The notes: generated by a model from the letters alone, not told the origin. A DNA stretch of 64,000 nucleotides from DATEOR01 sp963841425 (GCA_963841425.1 CAWJCL010000003.1:186001-250000), one strand, 5' to 3'; counted from the first letter of the stretch, positions 41,954-50,722 are shown. Numbers and translations are program-made.

Positions 41954-42613
41954 GTGAGCTGGGAGGAGCACGCCGAGCGGGAGGAGCGACGCTACGTCGA
42001 CGCTCTCGCACGCCTGCCCGACGAGCCCGATCCCAGGCAGAAGCAGCTCGTCCGCGCCGCGATGGCCGCCGGCGGGGCCGGGCTTGCCCGTCTCATGCAG
42101 GGCCGAACCGGGGAAGCGACCGGTTGGTTCGCGCGATCGGCCGAGCGCTACCGGGAAAGCTGGCCCGACGCGCCTCCGGGAAGCTGGGGAAGGCTCATCG
42201 GTGCTCTCAAGGCGCGGATCCTGGCCGGAGACTGGGAGGGCGCGAAAAGCGATGCCCGCTGGGCGCTCGACCAGGGTTCCACCACGGGCGACTCGCCGGT
42301 CGGTGCCTACGCCGCGGCACTCGCCCTGCTGGTCCTCGGGGAAGACCAGCAGGCGGCCGAGCTCGCCGAGCTTCTCCGGGCCGCGGGCGAGGTTGCGTTC
42401 CCGGTTCCGGTAGCGGAAGCCATTGCCGGCCTCGCAGCCGGGGACGCCGGAGCCTACGCGGCCGGCTGCGCCGCGGTGCTCGCGTCTTTCGAGTCTCGGG
42501 AGGCATACCTCGAGAACATCCCGGTCGCGGACACGGTCATCGTGCTCGAGGCGCTCGCCGAGCGCCGCGGGATGGCGAAGCGGCCGCGGTCCAGCTTGCT
42601 GCCCGCTGAGTGA
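41954..42613 (+). CDS. Helical-repeat protein of unknown function
   Basis: This 219-residue protein starts at GTG (MSWEEHAEREERRYVD). It contains TPR-like helical pairs (ALKARILAGDWEGAKSDARWAL, AALALLVLGEDQQAAELAELL). No signal peptide or membrane helix is visible. I recognise no enzyme. It lies downstream of the second peptide cassette but beyond a terminator, so a shared role is speculative. Confidence 0.7.
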   Translation: MSWEEHAEREERRYVDALARLPDEPDPRQKQLVRAAMAAGGAGLARLMQGRTGEATGWFARSAERYRESWPDAPPGSWGRLIGALKARILAGDWEGAKSDARWALDQGSTTGDSPVGAYAAALALLVLGEDQQAAELAELLRAAGEVAFPVPVAEAIAGLAAGDAGAYAAGCAAVLASFESREAYLENIPVADTVIVLEALAERRGMAKRPRSSLLPAE

Positions 42614-42638
42614 GCGAGCCGTGGCCGCCCCAGGGCGG

Positions 42639-43988
42639 CTAGCTGGGTTCGATATCGACGGAGACGATGCTGTCGGGCTTGAGGAAGCGCCCGTTCACGA
42701 AGGGCCAGTCGTCCGGGTCGGTCGTGCCGAGCTGCTTCGTGAGCGCCTTCGCGTAGCCCTTCGCCTCGCCGATCTCGCCGCAATCGGCGACCGTGAGCCG
42801 CTCGCCGCTCGTCAGCCGGACGAAGACGGTGAACCCCGATCCGTTCGTGGGTGCGGGCGCGGGCTCGTCGGCAGGCGTTTCTGCGAGAACAGGTTCGGCA
42901 GCTGGAGCGGTGGGCTCCGGAGGGAGGAGATCGTCCTCGAGATCGTGGGGCACCTGGCCGTTCGTCTCCGGGAGCGACTCGGTGGGGGCCGGCTCGGTGG
43001 CGAGCGGCGCGGCCGGCTCAGGTGCGGGCGGTGCCTCGTAGGCTGTCGCAGGCGACTCGAACTCGGTCGCGGGGGCGGGCGCGTCAAAGGCGGCAGCAGG
43101 CTCGAGCACTGGCTCCGGGTCGGGCTCCGGGTCGGGCTCCGCCTCGAACGCGGGCTCCGCTTCGAGCGCAGACGCCGCCTCGAACGCGGGCTTCGCCTCG
43201 AGCGCAGGCGCAGTCTCGAACGTGGTCGTCTCGAAGGCGGGCTCGGGTTCGGGCGTTTCGAAGACCGGTGTGGGATCGGGCGCTGCTTGCGGCTCCGGCT
43301 CGAGCTCCGGTTCCGGGCCCTGCTCCGGTTCCGGGCTCTGCTCCGACTCCGGGCCCTGCTGCGGCTCGGGCTCCGGCTCGGGCTCGTAGGCCGAAAGCGA
43401 AGGCTCCTCGGCCGCGGATGCGATGCTGGTGTCGACCCGCAGAGCGGGCGCGTCGAGCTCCGGCTCGAGCTCCGGCTCGAAAACGGCCTCGAGCGCAGGC
43501 TCGGAGGCAGGGGCGGCGCGGAGGGTTCCGGAATAGGCCTCGCCGATCACCTCGTTGAGCTCGCTTCGGCCCGCCACGACGAAGCGCACGTCTTGGCCGA
43601 GGGCCTCGCGAATGTTCCGGTTCAAGACGTCATTCGTCGGGTCGGCGACCGCGACGAGCGGCAGGCCCTCCTCGAAGCCGATTGGAAGCGCGCTGAAGAG
43701 CCGCGCCTGATCCTCGCTCAGAAGCCTCGTTGCCGCGGGATCGATCGGCTCGGAGCGCAGGCTGACGAACGGAAGCCCCTTCTGGCCGGCGAGGAGCCGC
43801 GTGAGGTCCTCTTCCTGCAGAAGGCCGCGCTCGATGAGGATCTCGCCGAGCCTCCGACCCGTCTTCACGCCCTCCTCGAGGGCGTTTTCGATCGTTTCCG
43901 CGGGCAGGAGTCCAGCGCGGAAGATCAGGGTTCCAAGGGGGGCGTCGGGACGTTCTCGCAACGGAGTGCTCATAGGCCGCAGATTCAT
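42639..43988 (-). CDS. Orphan MshEN/GspE N-terminal domain protein with Pro/Glu-rich linker
   Basis: Residues about 15-150 match the N-terminal domain of PilB/GspE ATPases (LGTLIFRAGLLPAETIENAL...LLQEEDLTRLLAGQKGLPFV). Subsets of these MshEN domains bind c-di-GMP. About 230 residues of Pro/Glu/Ala repeats follow, then a C-terminal domain (FTVFVRLTSGERLTVADCG...DPDDWPFVNGRFLKPDSIVS). No ATPase domain is present. It may be a signalling adaptor. ATG 43988 or 43974 could start it; neither has a clear ribosome site. Confidence 0.75.
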   Translation of the reverse strand: MNLRPMSTPLRERPDAPLGTLIFRAGLLPAETIENALEEGVKTGRRLGEILIERGLLQEEDLTRLLAGQKGLPFVSLRSEPIDPAATRLLSEDQARLFSALPIGFEEGLPLVAVADPTNDVLNRNIREALGQDVRFVVAGRSELNEVIGEAYSGTLRAAPASEPALEAVFEPELEPELDAPALRVDTSIASAAEEPSLSAYEPEPEPEPQQGPESEQSPEPEQGPEPELEPEPQAAPDPTPVFETPEPEPAFETTTFETAPALEAKPAFEAASALEAEPAFEAEPDPEPDPEPVLEPAAAFDAPAPATEFESPATAYEAPPAPEPAAPLATEPAPTESLPETNGQVPHDLEDDLLPPEPTAPAAEPVLAETPADEPAPAPTNGSGFTVFVRLTSGERLTVADCGEIGEAKGYAKALTKQLGTTDPDDWPFVNGRFLKPDSIVSVDIEPS

Positions 43989-44107
43989 TTGGGGGCGAGG
44001 ACTTCCGCCCTATTCCGACTATCGGTGACGGGTGGGGAGGAGGTATCACCCCTTCGGGGGGTTGATTGCCGTTCGGCCTGGATTCCGTCTAAGATTTCGA
44101 CATATCT

Positions 44108-44119
44108 AAACTTGAGTTT
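44108..44119 (+). promoter_or_regulatory. Palindrome at mntH start, candidate metalloregulator site
   Basis: AAACT-TG-AGTTT ends 2 nt before the mntH ATG. DtxR/MntR proteins bind AT-rich palindromes near manganese transporter promoters. The sequence does not match a known MntR box closely. Confidence 0.35.
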
Positions 44120-44121
44120 CG

Positions 44122-45444
44122 ATGACTGAGGTAAAGGATCGGGAAGAGCGAGCGAGGCTCGCTGTCGAGGTTGGCGACGTGCTTCCGGGCGAGGCTGCCA
44201 CCCTGCGCGCGGCGCAAGCCTCTCTCGCGGGGGAAAGCCGCGGGCTGCGCGGGCTCTGGCCCTTCCTCGGGCCCGCATTCATCGCCGCCGTCGCCTACAT
44301 CGACCCGGGCAACTTCGCGACGAACATCGCCGGCGGCGCGAAGTACGGCTACCTCCTTTGCTGGGTGGTCGTCTCCGCGAATCTGATGGCGATGCTCGTG
44401 CAGACGCTCTCGGCGAAGCTGGGGATCGCGACGGGCCGGAACCTGCCCGAGACATGCCGCGACAACTTTCGCAAACCGGTCTCCTTCGGCCTGTGGGTCC
44501 AGGCCGAGGCGATCGCCATGGCCACAGATCTCGCCGAGGTGCTCGGCGCGGCGCTCGGGCTCAACCTCCTGTTCGGCATGCCCCTCTTCCCGGCCGGACT
44601 TCTCGCCGGCGCGGGTGCGTTCGGGATCCTCGCTCTGCAGCGCTACGGTTTCCGGCGACTGGAAGCGGTGATCGCGGGCCTCGTCGGTGTCATCGTCGTC
44701 GCCTTCGCCTTCGAGGTCTTCCTCGCGAAGCCGAGCCCTGGGGAAACCGTCAGGCACATCTTCGTGCCGGGGTTCGAGGGCTCCGAGTCGGTCCTGCTCG
44801 CGGCCGGGATCCTGGGCGCGACGGTCATGCCGCACGTCGTCTACCTCCATTCGGCCCTGACGCAGAACCGCGTCGTCGGCCGGGACGAGACGGAGAAGAA
44901 GCGCATCCAGCGATTCGAGCGGATCGACGTGATCATCGCGATGACGATCGCCGGCTTCGTCAACCTCTCGATGCTCACGATCGCGGCGGCTGTGTTCTTC
45001 GGGCTCGGGATCGAGTCGATCGAGGACGCCTACGCGAGCTTCGACACGGAGCTCGGCGGCGGCGCGGCCGCCCTCTTCGGCGTCGCCCTGCTGGCCTCCG
45101 GCTTCTCGTCGTCGTCGGTGGGCACGATGTCCGGCCAGGTCGTAATGCAGGGCTTCATCCGGCGGCAGATCCCCCTCTTCCTCAGACGTGCGATCACCCT
45201 CTTGCCCGCGCTCATCATCCTTGCGATCGGCGTCGATCCGAGCCGCGCGCTCGTGCTCAGCCAGGTCGTGCTGTCCTTCGGCATCCCGTTCGCGCTCGTC
45301 CCGCTCGTCATCTTCACCAGCCGCCGCGACCTCATGGGCTCGCTCGTGAACACGAGGCCGACGAACGTCGCTGCCTGGGCGATCGCAGGAGTCATCATCA
45401 GCCTGAACGTGTTTCTCCTGTACGAGACGTTCATCGGCGGTTGA
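44122..45444 (+). CDS. mntH: Nramp-family divalent metal (Mn2+/Fe2+) transporter
   Basis: This 440-residue protein has 11-12 membrane helices, the metal-binding DPGNFATNIAGG motif in helix 1 (IAAVAYIDPGNF) and MPHVVYLHSAL in helix 6. It imports Mn2+ or Fe2+ with protons. The N-terminal 45 residues are soluble. No ribosome site precedes the ATG, so a leaderless start is likely. TTG of the next gene overlaps its stop. Confidence 0.92.
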   Translation: MTEVKDREERARLAVEVGDVLPGEAATLRAAQASLAGESRGLRGLWPFLGPAFIAAVAYIDPGNFATNIAGGAKYGYLLCWVVVSANLMAMLVQTLSAKLGIATGRNLPETCRDNFRKPVSFGLWVQAEAIAMATDLAEVLGAALGLNLLFGMPLFPAGLLAGAGAFGILALQRYGFRRLEAVIAGLVGVIVVAFAFEVFLAKPSPGETVRHIFVPGFEGSESVLLAAGILGATVMPHVVYLHSALTQNRVVGRDETEKKRIQRFERIDVIIAMTIAGFVNLSMLTIAAAVFFGLGIESIEDAYASFDTELGGGAAALFGVALLASGFSSSSVGTMSGQVVMQGFIRRQIPLFLRRAITLLPALIILAIGVDPSRALVLSQVVLSFGIPFALVPLVIFTSRRDLMGSLVNTRPTNVAAWAIAGVIISLNVFLLYETFIGG

Positions 45445-46037
45445 GCCTCCAGCTCTGCGACGAGTTCGAGGGCGGGATCGGCTGGACCGAGCCCGGGTTC
45501 CTGGCCCGGACCTCGCACGCCCTCGAAGTGGGCGGGGGCGTGCTCGTTTTCGACCCGGTCGACATGCCTGGGATCGACGAGCCGATCCGGGCACTCGGCG
45601 AGCCCGAAGCAGTCGTCCAGCTGCTCGACCGGCACGAGCGCGATGCTGCGGCGGTCGCGGCTCGGCTCGGCGTTCCGCATCTGCGGATGGAGCTCGGAGT
45701 GCACGACGCGCGAGGCCGGCTCGTCCGCATCGTCTGGAGCCGCGTCTGGAAGGAGGTCGCCTTCTGGGATCCAGAGCGGCGAGTGCTGGTCGTGGCGGAC
45801 GCCCTCGGGACCGTCGGCTATTTCGTCGCGTCCGGCGAGGCCGTCGGCGTCCATCCGCTTCTTCGGCTCCGCCCGCCGCGCGACCTCGGGGAGCTCGAGC
45901 CGGAGCACATCCTGTGCGGGCACGGGGCCGGCGTCCACGGGTCTGCCGCGGCCGGGGCGCTGCGGGAGGCCCTCGCCACGTCGCGGCGGCGCCTTCCGCG
46001 CGCGCTCCTCGGGGGTCTGCGGCGAAGGAAGAGCTAG
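45441..46037 (+). CDS. Degenerate metallo-beta-lactamase-like protein
   Basis: A TTG start overlapping the mntH stop (TTGA) opens a 198-residue protein. It contains GGGVLVFDPVDMPGID, LDRHERDAAAVAARLGVPH and EHILCGHGAGVHG, which follow the order of MBL-fold strands but lack the HxHxDH metal motif. Enzyme activity is therefore doubtful. Coupling to a metal transporter is notable. Confidence 0.65.
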   Translation: MSLQLCDEFEGGIGWTEPGFLARTSHALEVGGGVLVFDPVDMPGIDEPIRALGEPEAVVQLLDRHERDAAAVAARLGVPHLRMELGVHDARGRLVRIVWSRVWKEVAFWDPERRVLVVADALGTVGYFVASGEAVGVHPLLRLRPPRDLGELEPEHILCGHGAGVHGSAAAGALREALATSRRRLPRALLGGLRRRKS

Positions 46038-46049
46038 CCGCCCAGGCGC

Positions 46050-47297
46050 CTAGCTCGCGAGCTTTGCGAGCGTCTTCGAAGCCAGACGGTCGAGCGCCTC
46101 GACCGACTGCTCGAGGTGCTCCGGCTTCGTGTCCTCGAGCTTCGTGTGCGAGAGGCCGCGGAGACTCTGGACGAAGAGCATCACCGTCGGGATTCCCGCG
46201 CGCGCAACCTCGGCCGCATCGTGGAGCGGCCCGCTCGGGAGCCGGTGGGAGGCGCCGGCGACCTCGCGCACTGACTCGTCGGCGAGCTCGATCAGCGCGG
46301 GGTCGAAGAGGATCGGGTCGATGCTCCAGACCTTCTCCCACTCCACCTCGACGTCTTCCTCGGCCGCGAAGCGCTCGCTCGCCTCCCTGGCTTCCCCGAG
46401 CATAGCGGCCAGCCTGGTCGCCTCCAGGTGCCGTTGGTCGAGGAGAACGGTGCAGGTCTCGACGACGGATGTGACGATCCCGGGCCGCGTCACGCAGCTA
46501 CCCATCGTGCAGACCGCGCCCTCGCCGGTGCGCTTGGCGATCTCGCGGATCTCCAGCGCGAGCTTCGCCGCCCCGGCGAGCGCGTCGCGGCGCTTGTCCA
46601 TCGGCGTCGAGCCCGCGTGCGCGGCCTGACCGCGGAAGGTGATCTGGTGCCGCTCCACTCCGAAGGTGCCGAGGACGACGCCGAGCGGCAGGTCCATCGA
46701 CTCGAGCACCGGCCCCTGCTCGATGTGGAGCTCGAGGTAGGCGGCGGCGTTCTCCAGCTGGCTGCGTGCGTTCACGGCTGCGTCGAGGTCGACTCCCTGG
46801 CGCGCGAGCGCGTCGGGAAGCGGATTGCCGTCCGCGTCGCGGCGGCTCCTGAGCTCGTCCTGGTCGGACATCGAGCCCGAGGCCGCGCTGGACCCGAAGA
46901 GGCTCCGGCCGAAGCGGGCTCCCTCCTCGTCCGCCCAGTTGACCAGGCGGACCGTCACGGGCGGCTGTCCCTCCTCCGCGATCCTGCGGAGCACCTCGAC
47001 GCCCGCCAGGAGGTTGAGCGCCCCGTCGAGCCAGCCGCCGTTCGGAACGGAGTCGATGTGCCCGCCGATCAAGAGCGCGCGGTCGGAGGCATCTCCGAGG
47101 GTGAACCACTGGTTCCCGGCCTCGTCGCTCTCCTCCTCGACGCCGAGCGGCTCGAGCTTTGCGGAGAGCCACTTGCGCGCGCGAACCCAGGTCTCCGTCC
47201 ACGCGACGCGCTGCGCGCCTTCCTCGTCGCCGGTGAGCTCCCGGAGCTCGTTCAGCTCTTCGATCGTGCGGCTGGGGTCGAGCGCCACGGCGGGCAA
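46050..47297 (-). CDS. Zn-dependent amidase/hydantoinase-family hydrolase (M20-type)
   Basis: This 415-residue protein has the M20 metal ligands in LLIGGHIDSVPNGGWLDGAL, NWADEEGARFG and LELHIEQGPVLE, and SGPLHDAAEVARAGIPTVM. These features fit N-carbamoyl-L-amino-acid hydrolase or allantoate amidohydrolase. It splits carbamoyl or ureido groups from amino acids. A TTG at 47297 or GTG at 47288 could start it. Confidence 0.88.
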   Translation of the reverse strand: MPAVALDPSRTIEELNELRELTGDEEGAQRVAWTETWVRARKWLSAKLEPLGVEEESDEAGNQWFTLGDASDRALLIGGHIDSVPNGGWLDGALNLLAGVEVLRRIAEEGQPPVTVRLVNWADEEGARFGRSLFGSSAASGSMSDQDELRSRRDADGNPLPDALARQGVDLDAAVNARSQLENAAAYLELHIEQGPVLESMDLPLGVVLGTFGVERHQITFRGQAAHAGSTPMDKRRDALAGAAKLALEIREIAKRTGEGAVCTMGSCVTRPGIVTSVVETCTVLLDQRHLEATRLAAMLGEAREASERFAAEEDVEVEWEKVWSIDPILFDPALIELADESVREVAGASHRLPSGPLHDAAEVARAGIPTVMLFVQSLRGLSHTKLEDTKPEHLEQSVEALDRLASKTLAKLAS

Positions 47298-47318
47298 CTC
47301 TATAAGCTCCCAGGCCTG

Positions 47319-47420
47319 ATGGGACGCGGATCTCGGCCTCTGAAGCGGTGGCGAAACGACCGCCAGCGCAAGAAGAAGGAGCGCGACCGCCGGCGCGCGG
47401 CGGAGAAGAAGGCGAAATGA
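47319..47420 (+). CDS. 33-residue highly basic protein
   Basis: The frame runs from MGRGSRPLKRWRNDRQ to AEKKAK with 17 Lys/Arg. Its stop overlaps the ATG of the VOC gene (ATGA), which supports translation. No hydrophobic part is present. It may bind nucleic acid or ribosomes; no family can be named. It is too short for automated calls and could be missed. Confidence 0.55.
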   Translation: MGRGSRPLKRWRNDRQRKKKERDRRRAAEKKAK

Positions 47421-47806
47421 CCGGGCTCGTCACGGCGGTGCACCTCTACGTCACCGACCTGGACCGGTCGATCGACTTCTACTCGCGGCTCCTTGGCTAC
47501 GGGCCCGCGGCGGCCTATGACGAGGGCGAGAACGCGCACAGCGCCTTCTTCGTCCTCGAGCAGCAGACGTTCCTCGTGCTGACGTGGGATACGGATCGCG
47601 GCCGTGAGGTGGGCGGGGCGGTCCGGCTGGAGCTCGCCGCGGAGGAGATCGAGAGCGAGGTGGAGCGGCTCGAGACCCACGGGATCGCCGGCATGGTGAC
47701 GAGGACGCGCTTCGGCACCGAGGTCTACGACCTCGCCGACCCGGACGGCCACCTGGTGCGCATCGGGCCGGCCTGGACGCTGCACGCCATCGAAGGCGCT
47801 GTCTAG
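47417..47806 (+). CDS. VOC (glyoxalase/bleomycin-resistance fold) protein
   Basis: This 129-residue protein has the paired beta-alpha-beta-beta-beta modules of the vicinal oxygen chelate fold: VTAVHLYVTDLDRSIDFYSRLLG and VYDLADPDGHLVRIG. Metal ligands H9, E-like and later E/H are plausible. It may isomerise, cleave or sequester a small molecule; the substrate is unknown. Confidence 0.82.
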   Translation: MTGLVTAVHLYVTDLDRSIDFYSRLLGYGPAAAYDEGENAHSAFFVLEQQTFLVLTWDTDRGREVGGAVRLELAAEEIESEVERLETHGIAGMVTRTRFGTEVYDLADPDGHLVRIGPAWTLHAIEGAV

Positions 47807-48668
47807 CGGCGTTCTTCTGATCAACCCGCGGTCGGGGGACCAGAGCCCGTCCGCGGAGGAGCTCGCCGCCTCGGCGCGGGAGCGTGGGTTGGAGGTCCAT
47901 CTCCTCACGCAGGGGGACGATGCAGCGGCTCTGGCCCGCGAGGCCCGAGGCCCTGTCGGCATGGCCGGAGGGGACGGGTCGCTCGGACCTGTCGCCGGCG
48001 TGGCCGCGGAGGACGGCAGACCGTTCGTCTGCATCCCCTTCGGGACGCGGAACCATTTCGCGCGCGACCTCGGCCTCGACGTCGAGGATCCCATCGCCGC
48101 GCTCGCGGCCTTCGGCGGTGAAGAGCGGCGCGTCGACATCGGCCGCGGTGGAGAGCACTGGTTCGTGAACAACATCTCCCTCGGCCTCTACGCAAGCTTC
48201 GTCCACGACCCGGCGAAGAAGACGAGGAACCGCCTCGTCGCGCTCGTCCGCATGCTTCCCGCGGCGCTCGGCCGCAGCCGGACGCCGCTCGACCTCTCAC
48301 TCGAGGTCGATGGCCGGCCCGAGCATCGCTCGGCCCTCGTCATTCTCGTGGCGAACAACGGCTACACGATGCACAACATGGCCGACCTGGGCCGACGCGA
48401 GCAGCTCGACGAGGGCAGGCTCCACGCCTACGTGATCGAGGCGGTCAGCCGCCGCGCGCTGCTGGGGCTCCTGGGTCGCGCGGTCGCCGGCAGTCTCGAG
48501 CAGGCGGAGGGATGGAGCGAGTGGGCGGCCGAGAGGTTCCGGCTCGAGGCGTCGCGTGACCATCTGCACGCTGCGGTCGACGGCGAGCCGGTGCTCCTCG
48601 CGGCGCCGTTCGACTTCGAGGTCAGGCCACGCGGTCTGCGTGTGCTGCTTCCGCCCCCGGCGCAGTGA
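47799..48668 (+). CDS. Diacylglycerol/sphingosine kinase-like lipid kinase (YegS family), CTG start
   Basis: The conserved N-terminus LLINPRSG and the nucleotide loop MAGGDGSLGPVAG (GGDGS) identify the family. The frame carrying LLINPRSG has no ATG, GTG or TTG before it; the only near start is CTG 47799, in the last codons of the VOC gene. A TTG at 47889 would remove the conserved motif. It phosphorylates lipid substrates at the membrane. The 3' end overlaps the convergent PAP2 gene by 47 bp. Confidence 0.78.
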   Translation: MSSGVLLINPRSGDQSPSAEELAASARERGLEVHLLTQGDDAAALAREARGPVGMAGGDGSLGPVAGVAAEDGRPFVCIPFGTRNHFARDLGLDVEDPIAALAAFGGEERRVDIGRGGEHWFVNNISLGLYASFVHDPAKKTRNRLVALVRMLPAALGRSRTPLDLSLEVDGRPEHRSALVILVANNGYTMHNMADLGRREQLDEGRLHAYVIEAVSRRALLGLLGRAVAGSLEQAEGWSEWAAERFRLEASRDHLHAAVDGEPVLLAAPFDFEVRPRGLRVLLPPPAQ

Positions 48669-49626
48669 CCGGGAGCTGGGAGCGCCCGGCCGAGAGGGCC
48701 CACTGGACGAGCCACCACGCGCCGAGCGCGAACGCGAAGCCGGCGAGGATGTCGACCACGTAGTGCTCGCCCGTGTAGACGATCGCGAAGCAGACGCCGA
48801 GGGTGAGGAGCAGCTGGGTCCAGAAGAGCCAGCGCGGCAGGCGGTACTTGCGGATGACGAGAAGGCCGATGAGAGGCCAGGCCGCGTGCAGCGACGGTAC
48901 CGCCGCGACGACGTTGTAGAGCCCCGCGTCTCCCTTGGCCTGCGCGAGCTCGTTCAGGCCGAGGTCGGTGAGCGCGTTTCTGAGGACGGGGTCGACCGCG
49001 GGGATGAGTCCGTGCTCGGCCGCGAGCCAGGGAGGCGCCGTCGGCGCGAGCAGGAATGCGATCTCCGCAAGGAAGGAGACCATGACCACGCCGTAGAGAA
49101 GCTCGTTGAAGCCGCGGCCCGGCCAGCGCAGCCAGATCAGGCATGCGAGGGCGACCGGGGCGACGAAGTGGGAGAGGTACATGAGCAGCGAGAAGACCTC
49201 GAGCGGCCCGGTCTCGCCGTGGTAGAGGTGCGACTGGAGCCAGGTCGTCGGCAGGTGGCCGAAGCCGAGCACGCGGTCGGCGTCGATCTGCGGAGCGTAA
49301 TGCACCTGCAGGCCGAGGTCCGGCACGGCCTTCGCCACGAGGCCGTAGCAGATGAAGGCGAGGAAGACGGGCAGCCAGTCCCGCACGAAGCGGCCGCCGC
49401 GGTTCGAGTAGAGCGCGAAGGCCAGTACCGCGAGGAGGAGCGCGCCGGGCGAAAGCATGCCGCCCCGGTCGATCGAGCGGAACGAGGCGGCGAGTGCGAA
49501 CACGAGGGTGACGACGGCGAGGCCTCGGCGCAGGCGCACCGCCCCCGGCTGCTGAGCGGCTCCTCCCGAGTCGAGGAAGAGCGCCAGCCGGTCGAGAGGG
49601 CGCAGGAGCACGCGCAGGCCGTTCAC
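48622..49626 (-). CDS. PAP2-like membrane phosphatase/transferase 1
   Basis: This 334-residue protein has about six membrane helices and the second and third PAP2 motifs PSLHAAWPL and YTGEHYVVDILAG. Aur1/Ipt1-like PAP2 proteins transfer phospho-head groups to lipids; phosphatases of the same fold remove phosphate. The GTG start overlaps the upstream paralogue stop (GTGA). It is about half-identical in layout to the next gene, a tandem duplication. Confidence 0.85.
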   Translation of the reverse strand: MNGLRVLLRPLDRLALFLDSGGAAQQPGAVRLRRGLAVVTLVFALAASFRSIDRGGMLSPGALLLAVLAFALYSNRGGRFVRDWLPVFLAFICYGLVAKAVPDLGLQVHYAPQIDADRVLGFGHLPTTWLQSHLYHGETGPLEVFSLLMYLSHFVAPVALACLIWLRWPGRGFNELLYGVVMVSFLAEIAFLLAPTAPPWLAAEHGLIPAVDPVLRNALTDLGLNELAQAKGDAGLYNVVAAVPSLHAAWPLIGLLVIRKYRLPRWLFWTQLLLTLGVCFAIVYTGEHYVVDILAGFAFALGAWWLVQWALSAGRSQLPVTAPGAEAAHADRVA

Positions 49627-50708
49627 GCCGTCTGCCCCCGTTTCTCCATGTGGGCGTGGCCGAGCGCGAGGAGCCGGCCGAGGATCCACCAGGCGACGAG
49701 GGCGTAGAGCACACCCGCCACGACGTCGACGGCGTAGTGCTCGCCGGCGTAGACGACGGCGAACGCGACGCCCAGCGCCTGCAGCGCCTGGGCGCCGAAA
49801 AGCCAGTTGGGGAGGCGGTGCTTGCGGATGACGAGCAGGCCGATCACCGGCCAGGCCGCGTGGAGCGACGGCACCGCCGCGACCAGGTTGTAGGAGCCCG
49901 CCGCGTCCTTCCGGTCTGCGACCGAGCCGAGGCCGAGGTCGGAGAGCCCCTGCTTGATCACGTGGTCGACATGCGGGATGTAGCCCATGTCGCCTGCCAT
50001 CCACGGGGGCGCGGTCGGCGCGAGAAAGAACGTGATCTCCCCGAGGAGCGAGACGAGCAAGATCCCGAAGAGGAGGTCGCCGAACCCCCGGCCCGGCCAG
50101 TAGAGCCAGATGAGCGACGCGAGGAGCCCGGGGACGACGAAGTGCGAGAGGTACATGAGGATCGAGAAGATCTCGAGCGCCCCTGTCCCGTGATGCAGGT
50201 GCTCCTGCAGCCAGATGGTCGGCAGGTGGCCGAAGAAGAGGAACCGCTCGGCGTCGATCTGAGGCGTGAAGTGAACGCCGGCGCCGATGTCCGGCAGTGC
50301 GTTCGCACCGGCGGCGTAGCCGAGAAAGCAGACGAGAACGAGGCCCCAGTCGCGCACGCTCCGGCCGCCCCATTCGCGCCAGATCGCGGCGCAGACGGCC
50401 ATCATCAGGATCGCGACGGGCGAGACGCCGTGGCCCGAGACCGTGCCCTCGAGCAGGAGCACGCCTGCGTAGACGAAGAGCAGGCCGGCGACTGTCCGCC
50501 GGAGGACGGCCTGCGGCGAGCTCTCGAGCGGCGAGACGAAGGCGGCGACTGCGCGTCTCACGAGTTTCGGATCGGCCGCGGGCGCCCGGCGCTTGAGGGT
50601 GAACGGACGATCAGCGAGGTGCGGGCCGAGAAGCACGTTCGCAAAAGCAGTGTGAGCGGCGTCCCGCCAGAGGACACCGCTCACACATTGGGCCTCGTCC
50701 TGGCTCAC
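49623..50708 (-). CDS. PAP2-like membrane phosphatase/transferase 2
   Basis: This 361-residue paralogue of the downstream gene keeps PSLHAAWPVIGLLVIRKHRLP and YAGEHYAVDVVAG with the same helix layout. It differs by a longer N-terminal cytoplasmic part (about 60 residues). The start is GTG 50708. The proximity of the lipid kinase gene (convergent) hints at phospholipid or glycolipid metabolism. Confidence 0.85.
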   Translation of the reverse strand: MSQDEAQCVSGVLWRDAAHTAFANVLLGPHLADRPFTLKRRAPAADPKLVRRAVAAFVSPLESSPQAVLRRTVAGLLFVYAGVLLLEGTVSGHGVSPVAILMMAVCAAIWREWGGRSVRDWGLVLVCFLGYAAGANALPDIGAGVHFTPQIDAERFLFFGHLPTIWLQEHLHHGTGALEIFSILMYLSHFVVPGLLASLIWLYWPGRGFGDLLFGILLVSLLGEITFFLAPTAPPWMAGDMGYIPHVDHVIKQGLSDLGLGSVADRKDAAGSYNLVAAVPSLHAAWPVIGLLVIRKHRLPNWLFGAQALQALGVAFAVVYAGEHYAVDVVAGVLYALVAWWILGRLLALGHAHMEKRGQTA

Positions 50709-50722
50709 CAGGACAGAGCCAT

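Noticed and set aside
43080..43420. Regularly repeated short DNA blocks resembling a repeat array
   Set aside because: They encode the Pro/Glu/Ala linker of the MshEN-domain protein and stay in frame; no direct repeats with unique spacers as in CRISPR.
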